DNA of 64,000 bases. It comes from CAIXSC01 sp046349915. GTDB taxonomy: Bacteria; Planctomycetota; Planctomycetia; Pirellulales; Pirellulaceae. The stretch is from assembly GCA_046349915.1 (NCBI GenBank), contig JAXMBL010000003.1:1426001-1490000 (forward strand). Direction: 5' to 3'. Shown here piece by piece: positions 24,723 to 34,214 of the stretch (its first letter is position 1; every line of letters begins with the position of its first letter). A program made the translations under genes and the position numbers. The notes below the pieces were generated by a model. That model had not been told where the DNA came from. It saw nothing but the letters and a program-made list of their open reading frames with translations, and made no database searches.

Positions 24723-25799
24723 ATGATTACCAAAAAGTTTGTGGTTTGGGGTTTGGCGGCCGCGTCGCTGGCGACCGCTGGCGTCGTCCATTGGGGGACG
24801 AATTCAGCCGCCGCGCCACCGGCCTCGTCCTCGCCCTTCGTCAAGTTGGATCAGTCGGCGACTCGAAAACCGGGCCCCAACTCAACGGAGGACAAATCTT
24901 CGCCAGCGAGTTCAACACCTGCAAGTTCACCGCTGACGACCTCGCCGTTCACTAAACCTCCGGCGGCAAAAACGGCGGCGCCCAAGTCGGGTGCGGCTAA
25001 ATTCAATTCGGCCAAGTCCCTTGGTTCCAAGTCGCTGACCGCCAAGAGTGATGCGGAAGCCTCGCCGGATCTCGAGGGGTTCACGGAACCTTATCGCACC
25101 ATCAATTTGGCGTTCGAGGACATGGGAACTGTTGAAGAGGTGATTGTTCGCGAAGGGGATCGGGTCAAGGCTGGGCAAACCATCGCTCGACTCAATAGCA
25201 CGGTTCACCAGGCGTTGTTGGCAATTGCCGAACAGAACATGAAGTCCGAAGGACGCTTGGATGCCGCACTCGCCGACCTGAAGTTGCGCAAGGAACGACT
25301 CCAGAAGTTGGAGCCGCTGCGAGAGCAAGGGCATGCTCGGCAAGAGGAGGTGGATCGCGCGATGCTCGAAGTCGCGGTGGCGGAAGCCAACCTCCGAACG
25401 GCTCGCGAAGAACTGATTTCCAAACGATTGGAATGCGACAAAATCAAGGCCCAAATCGCCTGCCGGTCGGTTCGAGCTTCCGTGGATGGAGTCGTAACGA
25501 AGGTCCACAAGCAGATGGGGGAGTTTGTAGCGCCGAACAGTCCCGATGTGGTGACGATCGTACAACTCGACAAGCTATACGCGACCTTCACGGTTTCTAC
25601 CTCTCAAGCGGCTCGTTTGAAGTCTGGCGAAATCTTCCCCGTGGAGTTTGACTCGGGGGATGAGGCGAGTGCGGTCGTGGAATTCGTATCGCCGGTCACA
25701 AACGCCGAGAGCGGGACGGTGTTGGTCAAGTTACGCATCGACAATGCCGAGGGACGTACTCGCAGCGGGGATCGTTGCCGTTTGCGGCTCGCGGAGTAG
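24723..25799 (+). CDS. HlyD-family membrane fusion protein
   Basis: Periplasmic adaptor of 358 residues. ATG 24723 begins an N-terminal hydrophobic signal or anchor (MITKKFVVWGLAAASLATAG). A low-complexity Ser/Pro/Lys/Ala linker (about 25-115) follows. Then come the first half of a biotinyl-lipoyl-like domain (about 128-160, VREGDRVKAGQTIA), a coiled-coil hairpin (about 160-245), the second lipoyl half (about 246-285, ASVDGVVTKVHKQMGEFV), and a beta-barrel. This is the standard order of HlyD/RND adaptors that join an inner membrane protein to a TolC channel. The 265-base gap after the TolC gene holds no convincing coding frame. It ends 7 bases before the GAF-HlyD gene, so the two are probably co-transcribed. 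Confidence 0.9.
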   Translation: MITKKFVVWGLAAASLATAGVVHWGTNSAAAPPASSSPFVKLDQSATRKPGPNSTEDKSSPASSTPASSPLTTSPFTKPPAAKTAAPKSGAAKFNSAKSLGSKSLTAKSDAEASPDLEGFTEPYRTINLAFEDMGTVEEVIVREGDRVKAGQTIARLNSTVHQALLAIAEQNMKSEGRLDAALADLKLRKERLQKLEPLREQGHARQEEVDRAMLEVAVAEANLRTAREELISKRLECDKIKAQIACRSVRASVDGVVTKVHKQMGEFVAPNSPDVVTIVQLDKLYATFTVSTSQAARLKSGEIFPVEFDSGDEASAVVEFVSPVTNAESGTVLVKLRIDNAEGRTRSGDRCRLRLAE

Positions 25800-25806
25800 G
25801 GGTGTG

Positions 25807-27684
25807 ATGTCTGCTTCCGAGGTCGAAAACTCGCTGGGCGCAACCGATACGGCGATCTCCGAAGCCACGAAGTCGTTGCGGCGAGTTCAACGCGAGATGT
25901 TGCGGGTTGCGTCGACGGCGGTAGACAAGCCGCGACTGCTGCAAGGGCTTGCGCAGTTGCTGTACGCTTACACTCGCCCGCTCGCGATGCACCACTTTGG
26001 GCGTAACGATCAGGGAGAGATCGGCAATCCGACTCGACTTATTCCGTTCGAGGCCGATCCTCGCGGCGATCGCTTGGCCACCCCTTTGGCGGCGGCTTGC
26101 CAGGCGGCCTGGCGCTCCGGCGAGCCGGAGATTCGACATATCGCGTCGCCGCCGCGCATCTTGGTGGCGGCGCCCATTCCTCAACTAGGCGCCGAGCCGC
26201 ATGCGCTCGCGGTCATCTATTCCGTCTGCGACACAACGCCTCATTTGCTGCTGCTGACGCAATTGGTTGTCAGTCACATCGTGCTGTGGGAGCACCTTGT
26301 CGGCCGTCGCGAGCGAGAGAACGAGGTCCGCGACGCTAGCGCGATCGTGGAACTGGTCGAACGCATGAACGCCGCGGCCGATGTTCGGACTGCCTGCTAT
26401 GAGTTGGCCGAGCAACTGGCTCGACACCTTGGCTGTCGCCGAGTGGTGATTGGCCTGCGTGCCGAATCCGCGGACCGCTGCCGCCTCGCCGCCATCTCTG
26501 GAGTGGCTCAGTTCGATCCCCGCTCCGAGTCCGCCCAGGCGTGCGAGGCTGCCATGGACGAAACGCTCTTGCGCGGCGATGCCACGCGTTGGCCCGCGGC
26601 GAACGATGAGCAGCGGCTGGGAGCACTCGCGCATCGGACGCTCGTGTCGCGCGAGGAAGCGAAGCGGGTCTTCAGTCAGCCGCTCGTGGACTTGCGAGAC
26701 AAGGCCGTGGGCGTGGTGATGGCGATCGATGACGCGGAACGAGCGGACGATGCTGCGTTTCTCGAGCCGACAGCCGTCTTCCTGCGAGCCGCCGCGCAAC
26801 CGCTCGCCACCGCTCTCGATGCCGCTCAACGCTTGGAAGGAGGGGCCTTGCGCCGCGGTGGTCGGTTACTGCAACGAGGATTCGCTGGTTGGCGAGGCCG
26901 AGGGGCGGTGATCCTCTCGCTGCTGGCTGGACTGGCGATGTTCCTACCCTGGCCCTATCGCGTTGCGAGCGATTGTCGTATCGAGCCGGTGACGCGTCGT
27001 TATGTGGCGGCACCCTTCGAAGGGACGTTGGAACGAGCTTTCGTCAAGCCCGGAGACGTGGTGGGTGAAGGCGACGTGTTGGCGATCATGGACGGTCGCG
27101 AGCTGCGATGGAAGCGAGCGGCGGTGGTCGCGGATCTCAATCAAGCTCGGAAGAAACGGGATGCCGCGCAGGCAGCGCACAATTACTCGGAGCAACAGAT
27201 TGCTCGCTTGGAAATGGAGCGATTGGAGGTTGAACTGCGAGTCTTGGATCACCGAGCAGAGAACTTGGAGATTCGCAGTCCAGTCGCGGGAGTAATCGCG
27301 AGCGGAGATTTGGAACGAGCCGAGGGGGCGCCGCTGCAAGTGGGGCAGACGCTCTTCGAGGTCGGACCTCTGGAAAAAATGATCATCGAGGTCGCGGTTC
27401 ATGATGATGAGGTCTCGCACGTTCGCGTCGGTCAGTCGCTCGATGTGCGACTCGACGCCTACCCACGGGAAACATGGTCGGCTTCGCTGGAACGACTACA
27501 TCCGAGATCCGAGATCCGCGATGGCGAAAATGTGTTTGTCGCCGAGGCGGAACTGGATAACGCGGAAGGGCGACTGAGGCCAGGGATGAAGGGGCGAGCC
27601 AAGCTGGCCGTGGGCTGGCGCTCCTTGGGATGGGTGCTTTTCCATAAACCGTGGGAATACGCCACGAAAACAGTTGCCTGGTGA
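25807..27684 (+). CDS. GAF domain-HlyD adaptor fusion protein
   Basis: A 625-residue fusion. I start at ATG 25807, just after the preceding HlyD gene; upstream in-frame starts lie inside that gene. Residues about 1-360 are cytoplasmic and look GAF-like, with internal motifs such as RTACYELAEQLARHLGCRRVVIGLR. A TM segment (about 367-387, VILSLLAGLAMFLPWPY) is followed by a biotinyl-lipoyl half (FEGTLERAFVKPGDVVGEGDVLA), a coiled coil, the second half (IRSPVAGVIASGDLE) and a beta-barrel. A sensor-like domain inside and an adaptor outside suggest that a cytoplasmic ligand controls assembly or opening of the exporter (inference). The arrangement with a downstream M50-HlyD gene is, from memory, recurrent in planctomycetes. 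Confidence 0.85.
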   Translation: MSASEVENSLGATDTAISEATKSLRRVQREMLRVASTAVDKPRLLQGLAQLLYAYTRPLAMHHFGRNDQGEIGNPTRLIPFEADPRGDRLATPLAAACQAAWRSGEPEIRHIASPPRILVAAPIPQLGAEPHALAVIYSVCDTTPHLLLLTQLVVSHIVLWEHLVGRRERENEVRDASAIVELVERMNAAADVRTACYELAEQLARHLGCRRVVIGLRAESADRCRLAAISGVAQFDPRSESAQACEAAMDETLLRGDATRWPAANDEQRLGALAHRTLVSREEAKRVFSQPLVDLRDKAVGVVMAIDDAERADDAAFLEPTAVFLRAAAQPLATALDAAQRLEGGALRRGGRLLQRGFAGWRGRGAVILSLLAGLAMFLPWPYRVASDCRIEPVTRRYVAAPFEGTLERAFVKPGDVVGEGDVLAIMDGRELRWKRAAVVADLNQARKKRDAAQAAHNYSEQQIARLEMERLEVELRVLDHRAENLEIRSPVAGVIASGDLERAEGAPLQVGQTLFEVGPLEKMIIEVAVHDDEVSHVRVGQSLDVRLDAYPRETWSASLERLHPRSEIRDGENVFVAEAELDNAEGRLRPGMKGRAKLAVGWRSLGWVLFHKPWEYATKTVAW

Positions 27685-27702
27685 AGAACGCTTGCCCGGT
27701 AG

Positions 27703-29898
27703 ATGACGAGTGATGTGATGAGCAAGTCGATTGACTCTTCGGTTCGCGAAATCGGCGATACGCGACTGCTCTTGCGCACCGACCTGATTTTCACTCCACA
27801 GACCGACTCAGGCGAATCGTACTACTTGATCGAAGATCCTCTGAACTCGCGGTTCTTTCGCCTCGGGCTTGCGGAATACACGTTGGTTTCGCTGATGGAT
27901 GGACAAACGACCATGCATCGAGCGTTGAGTTGGCTTTCAACGGTCATGCCTCGGCACCATCTCACCGAAAACGACGCCGCTGGCCTCTGCCAGTGGTTGG
28001 TCGAGATGGATCTGGCTGCTACCGCCGAGTCGGTGGAGTCCCAGCGTTTGGTCAGTCAGGCGGAGCGGCGCGAGGTTCAACAGTTGGCGGCGCGATTCAA
28101 TCCCTTGGCGTTTCGTTGGCCTTTGTGGAGGTCGTCGGACCGTTTGCTGGGTTGGTTTACAGCCTGGTTGGGGTGGATTTTCTCGCCGCCCGCTGCCATT
28201 GCTTGGCTGGCGTTGGTGGGGATCGGCGCTTACCAAGTGATGTCGCAATGGGCGCGATTCCTGGAGACTTCCGAGGGGATCTTTGGACCGCACAACTGGA
28301 TCTGGTTGGCGCTCTGCTGGGCAGTGCTCAAGGTCGTGCATGAGCTGGCTCATGGTATTGCCTGCAAACGCTACGGCGGCAATGTTCGTGAGTTTGGCAT
28401 TCTGTTCTTGATGTTCGCTCCACTCGCTTACGTGGATGTGACGTCTAGTTGGCGTTTTCGAGATAAATGGCAGCGAATCATCGTCGCTGCCGCGGGGATG
28501 TACGTCGAATTGGCCATTGCCTCGGCCGCAGCCTGGATCTGGAGTCAGCAAACAACTGGCTGGGAAGCTAATTTGAGTTTCAATGTGGTCGTGATGGCGG
28601 GGATCTCGACGCTTGTCTTCAACGCCAATCCGTTGATGAAGTTCGACGGATACTACATTCTCTCGGACTGGTTGGGCCTCCCTAATCTGTACCCGAATGG
28701 ACAATGGCATGTGCGGAGCGTCGTTCGTCGAGTCTTCTTGGGCGTCCCCGCCGCGACTCCCTCGTGGCAGGGCTTGCGGGGATGGTTGATTCGAACCTAT
28801 GGCTGGGCGTCGCTCGTGTGGCGCATCTTCATGGCGGTGAGTCTGATCGTGACGGCTATTACGTTGTTTCACGGCGCGGGAATCGTGTTGGCCGTCTTGG
28901 CCTTCGCCGCTTGGTTTGTGGCGCCGTCATTCAAATTTGTTCGGTATCTGGTCGTCGGCGTCCCCGGCGAACGCCCGCGTAGTCTGCGATTTCTCGGACT
29001 GGCCGGCGGACTCTCCGTCGCACTCATCGGACTACTCGGATTTACGCCGTGGCCGGGCGTGCTTTCGGCGCCGGGAGTTGTCGAGTACTCGCCGCCTACC
29101 GTCCTGCGAGCTCGAAGCGCCGGATTCGTGCGGGACGTGTTGGTCGCCGATGGCCAGCGGGTCGAGGAAGGGGAATTGATCGCCGTGTTGGAGAGTGACG
29201 AGTTGATGCGGGAACTGGCCGACTTGGATTTGCAGATTCGTCAGTCAGAGCTACGAGCGCGAAGGTTGGAGCAAAAACACGATTACGCGGGTCAACAAGC
29301 TGAAATCGAACAACGCGAGGCGCTCGAGTTGCAACGAGCCGAAAAACAGGCTCAGGTCGCGAATCTTCAGATCCACGCGCCACGAGCAGGGCAAATTGTG
29401 CGTCGTGGCTTCGACTCGCTGGTGGGAACATACCTGGAAGAAGGAGATGAAGTTGCGACGATGGGAGACGAGTCGCTCAAGGAAGTACGGATTTCGCTCT
29501 CGCAAGACGATCTCGATGAGTTCAGCCGTCGCGAGGGACGAATGGTCCGAGTCGATTTTCCTCGGCAAGCTCTGTGGCACGGTCGCCTGGACCAAGTCTT
29601 GCCGCGCGCGACCCATGAACCGCTGCATCCAGCGCTGGCGGCGGTGAATGGGGGACCATTACCGGTCCGGCGAGAACAGGTCGAAAACGATGACTCCCAG
29701 GGAAAGTCGGACTATGTCTTGCTGGCCCCGCGATTCACCGCTCTCGTCCCACTCGACGCCGCGCTGGCGACGACGCTACGAGTGGGACAGAGAGCCACTG
29801 TTTCGTTTCGACCTTGCGACGAATCGATCGGCGAACATCTCTACCGAGGAATGTCGAGTTGGATCCGCGAACGACTCGCTCGACCTCAGGCGCCCTAG
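27703..29898 (+). CDS. PqqD-like/M50 peptidase/HlyD membrane protein
   Basis: A 731-residue membrane protein joining three modules. Residues about 15-105 resemble the PqqD winged-helix domain (YYLIEDPLNSRFFRLG). A multi-pass M50 (site-2 protease-like) domain follows, with HELAH at 213-217 and a third ligand D315 in NANPLMKFDGYY, so the zinc site looks complete. After further TM segments (to about 450) comes an HlyD part: lipoyl half (RSAGFVRDVLVADGQRVEEGE), coiled coil and IHAPRAGQIVRRG. ATG 27703 or 27718 could be the start; neither has a strong ribosome site. As the only multi-pass protein in the cluster it is the candidate inner membrane component. No ATPase is encoded nearby, so its energy source is unclear. 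It may act as a protease, a transporter, or both. Confidence 0.86.
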   Translation: MTSDVMSKSIDSSVREIGDTRLLLRTDLIFTPQTDSGESYYLIEDPLNSRFFRLGLAEYTLVSLMDGQTTMHRALSWLSTVMPRHHLTENDAAGLCQWLVEMDLAATAESVESQRLVSQAERREVQQLAARFNPLAFRWPLWRSSDRLLGWFTAWLGWIFSPPAAIAWLALVGIGAYQVMSQWARFLETSEGIFGPHNWIWLALCWAVLKVVHELAHGIACKRYGGNVREFGILFLMFAPLAYVDVTSSWRFRDKWQRIIVAAAGMYVELAIASAAAWIWSQQTTGWEANLSFNVVVMAGISTLVFNANPLMKFDGYYILSDWLGLPNLYPNGQWHVRSVVRRVFLGVPAATPSWQGLRGWLIRTYGWASLVWRIFMAVSLIVTAITLFHGAGIVLAVLAFAAWFVAPSFKFVRYLVVGVPGERPRSLRFLGLAGGLSVALIGLLGFTPWPGVLSAPGVVEYSPPTVLRARSAGFVRDVLVADGQRVEEGELIAVLESDELMRELADLDLQIRQSELRARRLEQKHDYAGQQAEIEQREALELQRAEKQAQVANLQIHAPRAGQIVRRGFDSLVGTYLEEGDEVATMGDESLKEVRISLSQDDLDEFSRREGRMVRVDFPRQALWHGRLDQVLPRATHEPLHPALAAVNGGPLPVRREQVENDDSQGKSDYVLLAPRFTALVPLDAALATTLRVGQRATVSFRPCDESIGEHLYRGMSSWIRERLARPQAP

Positions 29899-29911
29899 GC
29901 CGTCGGCTGCC

Positions 29912-31381
29912 TTACCCGAGTATGCCGCGGACCACCTCGCCGTGGATGTCGGTCAAGCGGAACTGCCTTCCCTGATAGCGGAAGGTTAGACGCGTATGAT
30001 CGATGCCGCACAAATGCAGAATGGTGGCCTGCATATCGTGGACATGGACGGGGTTCTCGATGATGTTCCACGCAAATTCGTCGGTTGCGCCGTAAACGGT
30101 TCCGCGGCGGATGCCGCCTCCAGCCAACCACCAACTGTACGCTTTGCCAAAGTGGTCTCGTCCCTTGGGACTGGCGGGATCTCCCTGACCAAACGGCGTG
30201 CGACCGAATTCGCCGCCCCACACCACGAGCGTATCGTCGAGCATTCCGCGGTCTTTCAGGTCTTGAATCAAGGCCGCGGAGGGGCCTTCGGTGTCTCGGC
30301 ATTGAGCCTCTAGCTGAGTGTAGAGGTTTCCATGCTGATCCCATCCCGAATGCATCAGTTGGACGAACCTTACGCCTCGTTCAAGGAGGCGACGAGCCAC
30401 GAGGCAATTGTTGGCGAACGTGCCTTTAACTAACGCATCGTCGCCATATCGCTTGAGTGTCGCGGCGGTTTCCTGGGAGAAATCGACCAGTTCAGGGACG
30501 CTCGACTGCATGCGAAACGCCATTTCGTATTGAGCGATTCGCGTATCGATTTCAGGATCGCCGTAATCCGCCAGGTGCTGCGCGTTCAAGGTTGAGATCT
30601 CATCCAGCAGCGCTCGACGCGACTCGGTCGTTACCCCAGGTGGGTTCGCGAGGTAGGGGACAAGATCGCCCGTGTTGCGGAAGCGAACTCCCTGGTAGCG
30701 ACTCGGCAAAAATCCGCTCCCCCAGTAGTAATCGAAGAATAACTGACCACACGTCTTTCCTTTGTCGCTGGAGGTCATGACGACAAACGTCGGTAGATTG
30801 TCGGTCTCGCTGCCAAGTCCGTAGGAGAGCCAGGCGCCCATGCTGGGGCGACCAGGAACTTGAGCGCCTGTCATGAAGAAGGTTACGCCAGGCGCATGGT
30901 TCACCGCTTCGGTATGCATGCTGCGAACGAGGCAAATTTCGTCCGCCAAGGCGCCCACGTTGGGCAGCATCTCACTCATCTCGATTCCCGCCTGCCCATA
31001 TTTGCGGTGCGGCTTGATCGCGGGGACGCAGGGCCACTTTCCGTAGCCTGCCGACATGGTCGACAGTCGTGTAGCGCCGCGCACCGAGTCGGGAATATCC
31101 TTGCCAGCCATCTCGCGCATCTTCGGCTTGTCGTCAAACAAATCGAGATGCGAGGGACCGCCTCCCTGCCACAATACCACGACTCGCTTGGCCTTGGCGG
31201 GATGATGCGGCAGTCCAGGCAGTCCTGGCGCGCCTCGCTTGCTGGACGTCGGCGATTCCGCGTAAGTTGCGTTGCCGCCCAACAGAGAGGACAGAGCGGC
31301 CACGCCGACGCCGCCCGCGGTGGAGCCAAAGAACGTCCGCCGAGTAACGCGAAGTTGATTTTCTTGGATAGGATCGAGCAT
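29912..31381 (-). CDS. DUF1501 protein with Tat signal
   Basis: A 489-residue DUF1501 protein, a family with an alkaline phosphatase/sulfatase-like fold, common in planctomycetes and usually encoded beside DUF1549/DUF1553 proteins. The N-terminus has a twin-arginine signal (RRTFFGSTAGGVGVAAL). Typical motifs include KRVVVLWQGGGPSHLDLFDDKP, GAWLSYGLGSETDNLPTFVV, LPSRYQGVRF, VVWGGEFGRTPFG and GRDHFGKAYSWWLAGGG. GAAGGA stands before ATG 31381. It follows the PSD1 gene by 44 bases and is probably co-transcribed with it. Its end is only 13 bases from the end of the convergent M50-HlyD gene. Its substrate is unknown. Confidence 0.93.
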   Translation of the reverse strand: MLDPIQENQLRVTRRTFFGSTAGGVGVAALSSLLGGNATYAESPTSSKRGAPGLPGLPHHPAKAKRVVVLWQGGGPSHLDLFDDKPKMREMAGKDIPDSVRGATRLSTMSAGYGKWPCVPAIKPHRKYGQAGIEMSEMLPNVGALADEICLVRSMHTEAVNHAPGVTFFMTGAQVPGRPSMGAWLSYGLGSETDNLPTFVVMTSSDKGKTCGQLFFDYYWGSGFLPSRYQGVRFRNTGDLVPYLANPPGVTTESRRALLDEISTLNAQHLADYGDPEIDTRIAQYEMAFRMQSSVPELVDFSQETAATLKRYGDDALVKGTFANNCLVARRLLERGVRFVQLMHSGWDQHGNLYTQLEAQCRDTEGPSAALIQDLKDRGMLDDTLVVWGGEFGRTPFGQGDPASPKGRDHFGKAYSWWLAGGGIRRGTVYGATDEFAWNIIENPVHVHDMQATILHLCGIDHTRLTFRYQGRQFRLTDIHGEVVRGILG

Positions 31382-31425
31382 AACGGTTCATTCCTTCTCG
31401 TTCATAGCCGCATTGCGACGCGCGA

Positions 31426-34014
31426 TCATTCTCGTGTCAGAGCTTCATCGAGATTGAGGATCGCCAAGCAGACGGCTGACAGGGCCGCATGCTCGGGCGC
31501 GGGTAATGATCCATCTCGCATCGCCGCTCCGACCGTCAATAGTTGCTGGGCCGAATCTGGGGCCTTTCGATAAAAGCCGACCTGCCGCTCGTAGGCTCGA
31601 CGTAGGGCCGCTAACTCCTCGGGGCGAGGCGAACGACACACTACCTGGCGAAACGCGAAACTCAATCGCGCGTCCTGCTCGCTCGACGTACGCCAGGCCT
31701 TTTCCGCCAGCACTCGAGCGGCCTCGACCCAAGTGGGATCGTTAAGGGTCGTGAGTGCGTGAAGCGGGGTGCTGGTCGTGGATGAGCGGACTCGACAAGT
31801 CTGTCGATTCGACGCGTCGAACATATTGGCCGGGCTGACCGTTCGTCGCCAGAATGTGTAGAGACTGCGGCGATAAAGATCGGCGCCCGAAGAAGCCGGG
31901 TAAGTGAAGTCGCGTTCCTTCGTAATGGCGAGCGCCTCCCACACGGCGTCTGGTTGGTAGGGGTAGACCGGCGCGCCGCCTTGTTTGGGGTTCAAAAGCC
32001 CCGCGGCCGCCAACGCCCAGTCTCGCAGGAGGAATGACGACATGCGGAAGCGACTGGCCCGCGCATACAGGCGATTTTCAACATCGCGATTTCGTAACTC
32101 CACAGGCATGCGACTCGATTGCCGATAAGTAGAACTCATCACGATGAGCTTGTGCATCGCCTTCATGCTCCAGCCTCGCTCGCGGAACTCGACCCCGAGC
32201 CAGTCGAGTAGGGGACCGTGAATGGGATATTCGCTCTGCACGCCAAAATCCTCGGCCGTCTTCACTATGCCTGTACCGAAGAAGTGTTGCCACATGCGGT
32301 TGACTTGCACGCGGGCGGTCAGCGGATGATTGGGCGAGATGAGCCACTGTGCGAGTCCCAGACGATTCGTCGGCGCGCCTGAAGGGAGCGGCGGCAAGAA
32401 CGCCGGTGGAGCAAAGGAGACTTTTTCCTTGGGCTTTAGGTATTCGCCTCGATCCAATATCGATGTCTCCCGCGGGCGTTCATCGCTCATGATCATCACG
32501 CGCGGAATCTGGTCGGCGCGGTACGAGGCCAACTGTTTGCGCAGGTCATCGATTTTGGCGAGCGCTGGGAGCTTTCCGGCCAAGGTCGCGCGGACCTTTT
32601 CCTGGAAGTGTTTTCGCAGGCCAGGTTCCAGCGACTTCTTCTCTTCTTCGGTACGGTCGGCTTCAGGTTTGCGCAAGATGGCAGCCAAGGGATCAGGAAG
32701 ACCTTTGCCTTCGCCCGGTTTCCCATCGGCCATCACTCCAGCCCGCCAGCCCTCGTAAGCGGCGTCCAGCAAGGGCTGCGCAGCCTTCTCCGCCTCGGAA
32801 ATCTGCTTCTCGAAATCGCTAATGCGCGCTTTGTTCTCCTCGGTGGGCAACTCCAAGAAAGGGGCGGCTACTCGAATGCGCGACGAGAAGAACTGAGGAG
32901 TTCCAGACTCAGGCACGCGATTGAATGCATCTAGCAATCCATAATAGTCGCGCATCGTGAGAGGATCGTACTTATGGTCATGACACTGCGCGCAGGCCAT
33001 GGTCAAGCCGAGCCACGTGGTGGCCGTCGTATCGACTCGATCAAAGAGAATCACGAAACGCTGCTCTTCGGGGATAGCGCCGCCCTCGCCATTCAAAAGA
33101 TGGTTTCGATTGAAACCACTCGCCACCTTTTGCTCGACCGTCGCGTTGGGGAGCAAATCGCCGGCTAACTGCCAGACAGTGAATTGATCGAAGGGCAGGT
33201 CGTTGTTGAGAGCCGTTACAACCCAGTCGCGCCAAATCCACTGCCACGTATCACCGTCCTGCTGAAAGCCATTGCTGTCGGCATAACGAGCGGCGTCGAG
33301 CCAGGGGAGCGCCATGCGTTCGCCGTAGTGCGAACTGCCAAGTAACCGATCGACCAGTTTTTCGTACGCGCTGGGCGATTGATCTCCGAGAAAAGCATCG
33401 ATTTCCGCCGGTGTTGGGGGGAGGCCGGTGAGATCGATCGAGAGTCGCTTGATGAGCGTCGCACGGTCAGCCTCCGGCGAGGGGGACAGGTTCTCAGACT
33501 CCAGTTTCGCCAGCACGAATCGATCGATGGCATTACGCGGCCAATCGCCTCGACGTACGGCGGGTTCGGCCGGTCGAACCGGCGCCTGAAAGGCCCAGTG
33601 TTGCGAGTATTCAGCGCCTTCCGCGATCCAGCGGGTTAAGATCTTCTTCTGCGACTCCGAGAGCCGTCGGTTTGAACGTGGCGGCGGCATTTGTTCGTCC
33701 GGGTCGCTCGACTCGATGCGCGCCACCAACGAACTCGCGTCGGGTTTACCAGGGACGATCGCCTGGGCCATGACGGCCGCGTTCCGCTCATCCAGCCGAA
33801 GATCGCCTTGTCGTTTATTGCCGTCCTGCCCGTGACAATAGAAGCAATTCTCCGCCAAGATGGGCCGGATATCCCGGTTGAAATCGAGTCGATCTTGGGC
33901 GCGGAGCGTGTTGGGGAAGCTCTCGAACCCAAGCAAGGCCAGCCCGCCAGCGACAGTCATGACGACAGCCAGGTGAACACGGACAAACGCATAAACGATA
34001 GCTTTTCGTCGCAT
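31426..34014 (-). CDS. PSD1 / planctomycete cytochrome c protein (DUF1549, DUF1553)
   Basis: An exported protein of 862 residues. I start at ATG 34014 (MRRKAIVYAF), preceded by GAGGAA, which begins a signal peptide; the upstream frame adds 35 residues without signal character. After the signal comes a planctomycete cytochrome c-like domain with C57xxCH61 (CFYCHG), then DUF1549 (about 160-360, RLSIDLTGLPPTPAEID, WLDAARYADSNG) and DUF1553 (about 542-840, HPLTARVQVNRMWQHFFGTGIV). A charged helical stretch joins them. These proteins pair with DUF1501 partners, and a role in breaking down complex sulfated polymers is often suggested but not proven. The partner lies 44 bases downstream. Confidence 0.93.
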   Translation of the reverse strand: MRRKAIVYAFVRVHLAVVMTVAGGLALLGFESFPNTLRAQDRLDFNRDIRPILAENCFYCHGQDGNKRQGDLRLDERNAAVMAQAIVPGKPDASSLVARIESSDPDEQMPPPRSNRRLSESQKKILTRWIAEGAEYSQHWAFQAPVRPAEPAVRRGDWPRNAIDRFVLAKLESENLSPSPEADRATLIKRLSIDLTGLPPTPAEIDAFLGDQSPSAYEKLVDRLLGSSHYGERMALPWLDAARYADSNGFQQDGDTWQWIWRDWVVTALNNDLPFDQFTVWQLAGDLLPNATVEQKVASGFNRNHLLNGEGGAIPEEQRFVILFDRVDTTATTWLGLTMACAQCHDHKYDPLTMRDYYGLLDAFNRVPESGTPQFFSSRIRVAAPFLELPTEENKARISDFEKQISEAEKAAQPLLDAAYEGWRAGVMADGKPGEGKGLPDPLAAILRKPEADRTEEEKKSLEPGLRKHFQEKVRATLAGKLPALAKIDDLRKQLASYRADQIPRVMIMSDERPRETSILDRGEYLKPKEKVSFAPPAFLPPLPSGAPTNRLGLAQWLISPNHPLTARVQVNRMWQHFFGTGIVKTAEDFGVQSEYPIHGPLLDWLGVEFRERGWSMKAMHKLIVMSSTYRQSSRMPVELRNRDVENRLYARASRFRMSSFLLRDWALAAAGLLNPKQGGAPVYPYQPDAVWEALAITKERDFTYPASSGADLYRRSLYTFWRRTVSPANMFDASNRQTCRVRSSTTSTPLHALTTLNDPTWVEAARVLAEKAWRTSSEQDARLSFAFRQVVCRSPRPEELAALRRAYERQVGFYRKAPDSAQQLLTVGAAMRDGSLPAPEHAALSAVCLAILNLDEALTRE

Positions 34015-34214
34015 CGAGTTCCTCGCAAAACAATGGGGCGGAGGCTGATGCCTACCGCCGTCATTCCTCACTTTACCTACCAGAGGCCATGGTGGGAATT
34101 CAGGCAAGTTTTGCGGCAAGTCGAAAAAGTCTCCTCGCGCAACGTAAAGGCTTACGTATCAGGTAAGTACGTGGTCACGCCACGGAAGCTTGCGCGTGAG
34201 GCTTGCCATGAATC

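Noticed and set aside
34015..34214. Possible separate FlhB C-terminal domain downstream of flhB
   Set aside because: All three minus-strand frames were read; no NPTH or related motif is present.
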